In this document: piece by piece, positions 6,730 to 10,676 of the stretch | Numbering within the stretch: position 1 is the stretch's first letter | How the letters are laid out: each line of letters begins with the position of its first letter | NCBI GenBank assembly: GCA_003557965.1 | Contig: PWND01000331.1 | Location: 1-10,676, forward strand | From: Bacteroidales bacterium | Lineage (GTDB): Bacteria; Bacteroidota; Bacteroidia; Bacteroidales; UBA7960 | Direction: 5' to 3' | Length of the DNA: 10,676 nucleotides | Made by a program: the position numbers and the translations under genes | Notes under the pieces: model-generated | What the model saw: the letters and a program-made list of their open reading frames with translations, nothing else | Databases searched by the model: none | What the model was told of the DNA's origin: nothing

Positions 6730-8344
6730 CTCTTCTTAAATCAAGATGGTTGAGAGGATTATTGCTCATACCTTTTACATAATTCTGGACAAACCTTACT
6801 GACTGGTCATAGTAAAGGAAAACCACGGGAGCTTCATCTATAATAATTTTATCCATTTTATGATACAAAACAACTCTCATACTATCGCATGTTTCAGTAC
6901 GGGCTTTTTCAAATAATAAATCATATTTCTCATTTTCAAACTGAGTATAGTTTGGGCCGGCAGGTGCTTTATTTTTACTGTAAAATAATGATAAGTAGTT
7001 TTCTGCATCAGGATAATCAGCTATCCAGGAACCTCTGAAAAATGAGGCTCTTGCATTTGCCATCATTTCTCTTAATGTTGCAGGGGGCAAAACTTCTATC
7101 CTTAAATCAATGCCAATTCTTGACAGCTCATGTTGTATATATTGAGCAATATCGTGGTATGCAGCATTTGTGCTTAAAGTTATTGAGGGAAGGCCTTCAC
7201 CATATTGGTAACCGGCTTCCTTTAGCAGTCGCCTGGCTTTATCAGGATTATATGAGTAACCTCCTGTATTTTTGGTAAAACCAGGCATCCCAACCGGTAC
7301 AAAGCCTGCATTGGCAGGTATCCCAATATTATTTCTCATAAATGTTATCATTCTTTGCCTGTCAAACCCATAGTTAATAGCTTGCCTGATCTCCTTTATT
7401 CCTAATATATCATCATCCTTATTCATTAAAAATCCAAGATATTCCGTATTCAAAAATGGCATTGAAATCATTATAAACTTATCTTCATATTTTTCCTGGA
7501 GATTGCCATCATGTGTGAGCAATTCATCAATGTAGCTTGCATCAAGCCCTGATAAAAACTCCAAATTCCCTTTTACAAACTCAAGAAATGCTGATTGCCT
7601 GTCAATAATAAATGTGATGGAGATGGCATCAATATGTGGCAGTCTTTCCCCATTTTCAAATTCGAAATAATTATTGTTTTTTCTAAAAACCAACTTAACA
7701 TTTTCTTTCCAGTACTTAAAATAAAAAGGGCCAGTGCCAACCGGGTTTCTGCGAAAATCGGCACCATACATTTCTATAGCTTCATAAGGTACAGCAGCAC
7801 AGTACTGCATACTTAACAAGCCAAGCATAGGAGGAAAAGGTTCGTTCAGCTTAATAACCAATGTTGTGTCATTTTGTGCATATACATTAAGGCCTCCGTC
7901 AGGTTTTCTTTCAACATTGCTCATTACCCATGCACCAGGTGAGTTAAGCCTTGGGTTTATAAGCCGGGAAAAGCTAAAAACAAAATCATCTGCAACTACC
8001 CTTCGCCCCTTTCCATTATAAAAGCACTTATTGTCATGAAAGTACACATCATTTCTCAGAAAAAAAGTGTAGGTAAGGCCATCTTCTGAAATATTCCAGC
8101 TATTTGCTATAGCCGGTAAAATATTTAAACTGTCATCAAGTTCTACAAGGCTTTTAAATAATTGCGAGGTAGCCCATATATTAGCTTGATTCCTGGCAAA
8201 AGCCGGGTCAAGAGATGTTATATTTGACGCTTCGTTATATCTAAAAACCGTTAAGCCCTCAACATCTTCTTCGAAACTCCTGCAAGAATTAAAAGTTATG
8301 ATAGTAACTAAAAGGAAAACAGGTATGATAAGATTCAGTTTCAT
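6713..8344 (-). CDS. ABC transporter substrate-binding lipoprotein, SBP family 5 (peptide/OppA-DppA type)
   Basis: This is a 543-residue extracytoplasmic protein, normal length for SBP_bac_5. The signal peptide ends in lipobox FNSC, giving lipidation at C21. The mature N-terminus begins C-R-S-F-E-E-D. The family signature 'SWNISEDGLTYTFFLRNDV' lies at 82-100, GTGPF at 203-207, 'INYGFDRQ' near 323-330, 'GYSYNPDKARRLLKEAGY' at 362-379 and 'WIADYPDAENYLSLFYSKN' at 440-458. Such proteins deliver oligopeptides, or sometimes nickel/haem or other solutes, to an ABC importer. Here no permease or ATPase gene adjoins it on either side, so it is an orphan binding protein. The ATG at 8344 is fixed by the signal peptide. 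A promoter and hairpin lie about 80-180 nt upstream. The family is secure; the ligand is not readable. Confidence 0.92.
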   Translation of the reverse strand: MKLNLIIPVFLLVTIITFNSCRSFEEDVEGLTVFRYNEASNITSLDPAFARNQANIWATSQLFKSLVELDDSLNILPAIANSWNISEDGLTYTFFLRNDVYFHDNKCFYNGKGRRVVADDFVFSFSRLINPRLNSPGAWVMSNVERKPDGGLNVYAQNDTTLVIKLNEPFPPMLGLLSMQYCAAVPYEAIEMYGADFRRNPVGTGPFYFKYWKENVKLVFRKNNNYFEFENGERLPHIDAISITFIIDRQSAFLEFVKGNLEFLSGLDASYIDELLTHDGNLQEKYEDKFIMISMPFLNTEYLGFLMNKDDDILGIKEIRQAINYGFDRQRMITFMRNNIGIPANAGFVPVGMPGFTKNTGGYSYNPDKARRLLKEAGYQYGEGLPSITLSTNAAYHDIAQYIQHELSRIGIDLRIEVLPPATLREMMANARASFFRGSWIADYPDAENYLSLFYSKNKAPAGPNYTQFENEKYDLLFEKARTETCDSMRVVLYHKMDKIIIDEAPVVFLYYDQSVRFVQNYVKGMSNNPLNHLDLRRVKIKQ

Positions 8345-8422
8345 TTGTGTAAATTAGTGTTATCAAGCTGAATATTAGTATTATGCGTATTCATGTATTC
8401 AATTTAAGGTGCTTTTATCCCG

Positions 8423-8481
8423 ATGAAACCCTCATGTTTACACATGCACTTTTTTAGATGTTTAGTAGATGAGGTTTTCAT
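8423..8481. repeat. 13-bp inverted repeat in the SBP gene leader
   Basis: ATGAAACCCTCAT (8423-8435) and ATGAGGTTTTCAT (8469-8481) are complementary at 12 of 13 positions around a 33-nt loop. If the promoter at 8492-8524 is used, the stem forms almost at the 5' end of the SBP transcript and ends about 80 nt before the ATG. A small competing hairpin, CATGT/ACATG, lies at 8433-8446. There is no T-run on the minus side, so it is not a standard terminator; it may stabilise or regulate the leader, or be a binding site. Confidence 0.5.
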
Positions 8482-8491
8482 TTGTTTTTTG

Positions 8492-8524
8492 CAAATATAA
8501 AACAAAAAAAGAGGTTGATACAAA
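8492..8524 (-). promoter_or_regulatory. Likely promoter of the SBP lipoprotein gene
   Basis: On the minus strand TTTG (8524-8521), a 21-nt spacer and TATATTTG (8499-8492) match both consensus boxes, though the spacer is 2 nt longer than at valS. Transcription from about 8485 would give a leader near 140 nt that contains the 8423-8481 stem. Confidence 0.5.
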
Positions 8525-8641
8525 GCATTGCTAAAGGGGTATGTTAATATTCAGCAGTTCAGTACTTTTCAAAAAGCAAAATATACAATCTAAAGCAACT
8601 TCTTCTTATTCAACCTCTCTTACGTAAGCTAAATAATAGTT

Positions 8642-9145
8642 TTAAAACCTGAAAGCAACACCTACATTTAGGTTTGAGATACCTTCACCGGCCTCAGCCA
8701 TAACGGCAAAACCGGGATTAAAGTAATACCTGGCACCTACGAATGCTCCTGGGGCAAAAAGGCTTAAAGCTGATGGTTGTGTAGCAGTGTAATAACTATA
8801 TGCAGTATAAAAACCAGCATAAGTATCCAGATTTTCTACAAAAGAATAATGGAAAGCGGCTCTTACACCAGCAATAAAACTTGTATAAACAGTAGTTGCA
8901 CCCAGAGTCCTGTATCTGTGCTGCCTGAATCCTACCAATCCGCCAACTCCGATAGAGCCTTTACCTGCAATGTTGTCAATAATACATACCTCATAAGATG
9001 CAGTTAATGGAATACTACGATGGCTGCCTATTCCTGCACCAATGTTTATTACATGAGTACCTTTGCCAAACTCAGGATTCCCACCTGAATATGAAGGCTG
9101 TATAAAAAAAGGTAATAATAAGAAAAATAAAATCAGTTTTTTCAT
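8642..9145 (-). CDS. Small outer-membrane beta-barrel protein
   Basis: This is a 167-residue secreted protein. A signal peptide (MKKLILFFLLLPFFIQPSYS, cleavage after S20) is followed by short amphipathic beta-strands rich in Gly, Tyr and Phe, for example 'HVINIGAGIG', 'GSIGVGGLVGF', 'TSFIAGVRAAFHYSF', 'YAGFYTAYSYY' and 'PGAFVGARYYF'. The chain ends 'GVAFRF', with a C-terminal Phe as expected for a BAM-inserted barrel. After signal removal the roughly 147 residues could make a barrel of about eight strands, similar in build to OmpW/OmpX-like or porin-family (OMP_b-brl) proteins. No ligand or enzyme motif is visible and the neighbours give no clue to its role. The start is set by the signal peptide. 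It probably has its own promoter near 9259-9292. The class is well supported; function unknown. Confidence 0.8.
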   Translation of the reverse strand: MKKLILFFLLLPFFIQPSYSGGNPEFGKGTHVINIGAGIGSHRSIPLTASYEVCIIDNIAGKGSIGVGGLVGFRQHRYRTLGATTVYTSFIAGVRAAFHYSFVENLDTYAGFYTAYSYYTATQPSALSLFAPGAFVGARYYFNPGFAVMAEAGEGISNLNVGVAFRF

Positions 9146-9213
9146 GTCAAAATGTTTTTAATTGGTTAAACAATAATTTTACTATTCTTTATAATTAAAC
9201 AAAACATAATAGG

Positions 9214-9233
9214 AGCTTTGTTAGATAAAAGCT
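9214..9233. repeat. Short inverted repeat between the Usp and barrel genes
   Basis: AGCTTT (9214-9219) and AAAGCT (9228-9233) form a perfect 6-bp, A+T-rich stem with an 8-nt loop. It lies 68-87 nt beyond the Usp stop codon and could end that transcript, but no U-run follows on the minus strand. Confidence 0.25.
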
Positions 9234-9258
9234 ACAAATTTCATTTTAAATTCATTTG

Positions 9259-9292
9259 CAAAATTAAAGAAAATAATAAATAAGAAAGCAAT
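9259..9292 (-). promoter_or_regulatory. Possible promoter of the barrel gene
   Basis: TAATTTTG on the minus strand (9266-9259) is a full -7 match. The nearest -33-like element is ATTG (9292-9289) with a 22-nt spacer, longer than ideal. The leader would be about 107 nt. Confidence 0.33.
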
Positions 9293-9300
9293 ACAAACTA

Positions 9301-10419
9301 TTAAACCTTAAAAGATAATAGCGGGAAGTTTCCTTCCGAGATGATTTTCTTAGTTATGTCAGATTTAAATAATCTGCCAATAAGGCCTCTTTTTCTGTTG
9401 GTCATAGCAATTAAGTCAGCTTCATATTTATCAGTAAATTCTTTTAAGGCTTTTAATTTATCATCATCAGTAATAAGGTGGCATTCAACTTTAATTCTTG
9501 GATTTACTTTTTTGAAATAATCTTTAAGGTTATCCATTTTTACACTATCAAGTGTAGATAATGAGTCTTTTGAAACATGCACGCAATGGATTTTAACTTT
9601 AAATGCAGACACAATAGACATCAATCTTCTGATAGCTACAAAATCTGACTCTTCAAATTCAGTAGCATATACAATTGTTTTTAGTTCTTGTTCTTTTTCA
9701 GGGTCAAAAACAGTCGGTTCCGGAATTGCCAATACAGGTATTTTGCTTCTGTCAATTATACGATACGCAACACTTCCAATAATATCGCTTTGTTTTTCAC
9801 CTTTACCTTTTGCGCCAAGAACAATTATTCCTGGCTTATATTCATCAACAGTATCCAAAATTTCATCTTCAACAATACCTTCTTTCAGGCTATAGCCGAT
9901 TTGTATTTTTTCCATACCTTTTTCATTCGCAATTTTTCTAATATCATTTACGAAATCAATAAGATTTTTCTTTGCGTTAGTTTCCAGTTCACGTAAGTTT
10001 ATATCCATATCTATTTGAATACTGTATGCATCAGTTATTGGCACCAAGTCAACAATTGGAGCATAATATACATGCAGAATTTTTATTTCGGTATCATAAA
10101 TCCTTGCAAGGTTTAATGCGTATAAACATGCATTTTTCGAATAATCAGAAAAATCAACAGGAACAAGTATTCTTCTTATTCTTGACAACTCTTTCATTTC
10201 AGCTTTTTCACTAAGGCGTTTCCAATCACGCATTATTCTTAGAGCTTTTTCAACATCGCTTGAATTGATTTGTACCTGAACTCCTTCAGAAACAGCCCCT
10301 TGAAGAAGATTAACATGCTTTAGAAGACACTGAATACCGGCATCTTCAAGGCGTGCTTTTAGTATTTCTGCTTCTGTGTAATGTGTTGTCGCTACTGTTA
10401 TTAAGTTATCTTCCATCAT
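9301..10419 (-). CDS. DUF2007 domain fused to tandem universal stress protein (UspA) domains
   Basis: This is a 372-residue cytosolic protein in three parts. Residues 5-66 ('LITVATTHYTEAEILKARLE' through 'VQVQINSSDVEKALRIM') resemble DUF2007, a small ferredoxin-like putative signal-transducing domain. Residues 82-234 form a first Usp domain, from 'RRILVPVDFSDYSKNA' to 'IPVLAIPE', and keep the ATP-binding pattern Gx2Gx9GS (G202, G205, G215, S216). Residues 247-370 form a second Usp domain, from 'KTIVYATEFEESDF' to 'FPLLSFKV', in which that glycine pattern is lost ('TNRKRGLIGRLFKSDIT'), so it probably does not bind ATP in the usual way. Usp proteins accumulate under starvation and stress and act by nucleotide-dependent switching; partners here are unknown. 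Two adjacent ATGs (10419 and 10416) could start it. The gene stands alone, with a 155-nt gap to the barrel gene. Confidence 0.87.
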   Translation of the reverse strand: MMEDNLITVATTHYTEAEILKARLEDAGIQCLLKHVNLLQGAVSEGVQVQINSSDVEKALRIMRDWKRLSEKAEMKELSRIRRILVPVDFSDYSKNACLYALNLARIYDTEIKILHVYYAPIVDLVPITDAYSIQIDMDINLRELETNAKKNLIDFVNDIRKIANEKGMEKIQIGYSLKEGIVEDEILDTVDEYKPGIIVLGAKGKGEKQSDIIGSVAYRIIDRSKIPVLAIPEPTVFDPEKEQELKTIVYATEFEESDFVAIRRLMSIVSAFKVKIHCVHVSKDSLSTLDSVKMDNLKDYFKKVNPRIKVECHLITDDDKLKALKEFTDKYEADLIAMTNRKRGLIGRLFKSDITKKIISEGNFPLLSFKV

Positions 10420-10608
10420 ATTAAAGTTTTAAAGATTATTACAACATAAAATTTTCATGGAATAAATTTAAGAAATATCCTGTGTAATTTCAAATATTTA
10501 TTAATGAATTTTAAAGTTATTTGTATAAAAACTATATCAAACCTATAAAAATTATCATTATTGTCCGATAGAAAATGGTGAAATACGTCAAATCACTTGG
10601 TATTTGTA

Positions 10609-10676
10609 ACGTCCCTAACAGGACGTATGGCTTGGGGTTGCATCGCTTTTCTACCAATATTTAATGCCTAACGGCA
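10609..10676. repeat. Paired palindromes, probable edge of an interspersed repeat running off the window
   Basis: ACGTCC-CTAACA-GGACGT (10609-10626) is a perfect 6-bp inverted repeat. TGCC-TAAC-GGCA (10665-10676) is a second palindrome cut at the window edge. Both loops contain CTAAC or TAAC, and the segment between them (such as CTTGGGGTTGCATCGC) is GC-richer than the flanking A+T-rich DNA. No reading frame was found. This looks like a REP- or MITE-like non-coding repeat, but with one copy in view that is an inference. Confidence 0.38.

Noticed and set aside
8510..8618. 9-bp inverted repeat AGAGGTTGA/TCAACCTCT spanning about 109 bp
   Set aside because: One such match is plausible by chance in a spacer of this size; no target-site duplication or inner structure supports a mobile element.
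8619..8628. Perfect palindrome CTTACGTAAG beyond the barrel gene stop
   Set aside because: A single 10-bp palindrome without a U-run or second copy is not enough to call an operator or terminator.
10538..10545. TAGGTTTG on the minus strand as the Usp gene promoter
   Set aside because: It matches the -7 consensus but has no -33 element at 19-21 nt, and the consensus is short enough to occur by chance.

Overview
The window reads as a chromosomal segment from a low-GC member of the Bacteroidetes (Bacteroidota), perhaps Bacteroidales-like. The evidence is indirect but consistent. The DNA is strongly A+T-rich. Start codons have A-rich upstream regions instead of Shine-Dalgarno sequences. Several genes are preceded by the Bacteroidetes promoter pattern (TTTG-like -33, about 19 nt, TAnnTTTG -7). 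Two families largely confined to or common in this phylum are present: a DUF2807 lipoprotein and a DUF6913-like protein next to dapA. No rRNA, tRNA, CRISPR array, transposase or phage gene was seen.

Layout, left to right. (1) 1-471, minus: 5' part of a DUF2807 (head-GIN) lipoprotein cut by the window edge, with a good promoter. (2) 472-821: a 350-nt gap holding a cluster of inverted repeats that could fold into a pseudoknotted RNA. (3) 822-1436, plus: a class I SAM methyltransferase. (4) 1633-4272, plus: valyl-tRNA synthetase, complete in length but interrupted by an in-frame TAA at codon 667. (5) 5726-4282, minus: a DUF6913-like gene followed at 5 nt by dapA, convergent with valS and separated from it by a terminator hairpin lying in both gene ends. 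(6) 5951-6712, plus: a PhnP-like metallo-beta-lactamase-fold hydrolase, read divergently from the DUF6913-dapA pair. (7) 8344-6713, minus: a peptide-type ABC substrate-binding lipoprotein whose stop codon directly abuts that of the hydrolase. (8) 9145-8642, minus: a small outer-membrane beta-barrel protein. (9) 10419-9301, minus: a DUF2007 domain fused to tandem universal-stress domains. (10) 10420-10676: non-coding, ending in GC-richer paired palindromes that look like the edge of an interspersed repeat.

The genes are mostly independent housekeeping and envelope functions, not one system: translation (valS), lysine/diaminopimelate synthesis (dapA), uptake or sensing (SBP), envelope (DUF2807 lipoprotein, barrel) and stress signalling (Usp). 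The only clear two-gene operon is DUF6913-dapA.

No convincing new multi-gene system is visible. The points most worth a second look are the nonsense codon in valS, an otherwise intact and normally essential gene; the potential structured RNA at 633-718; the two gene-end-embedded bidirectional terminators; and the palindromic repeat edge at the right end.
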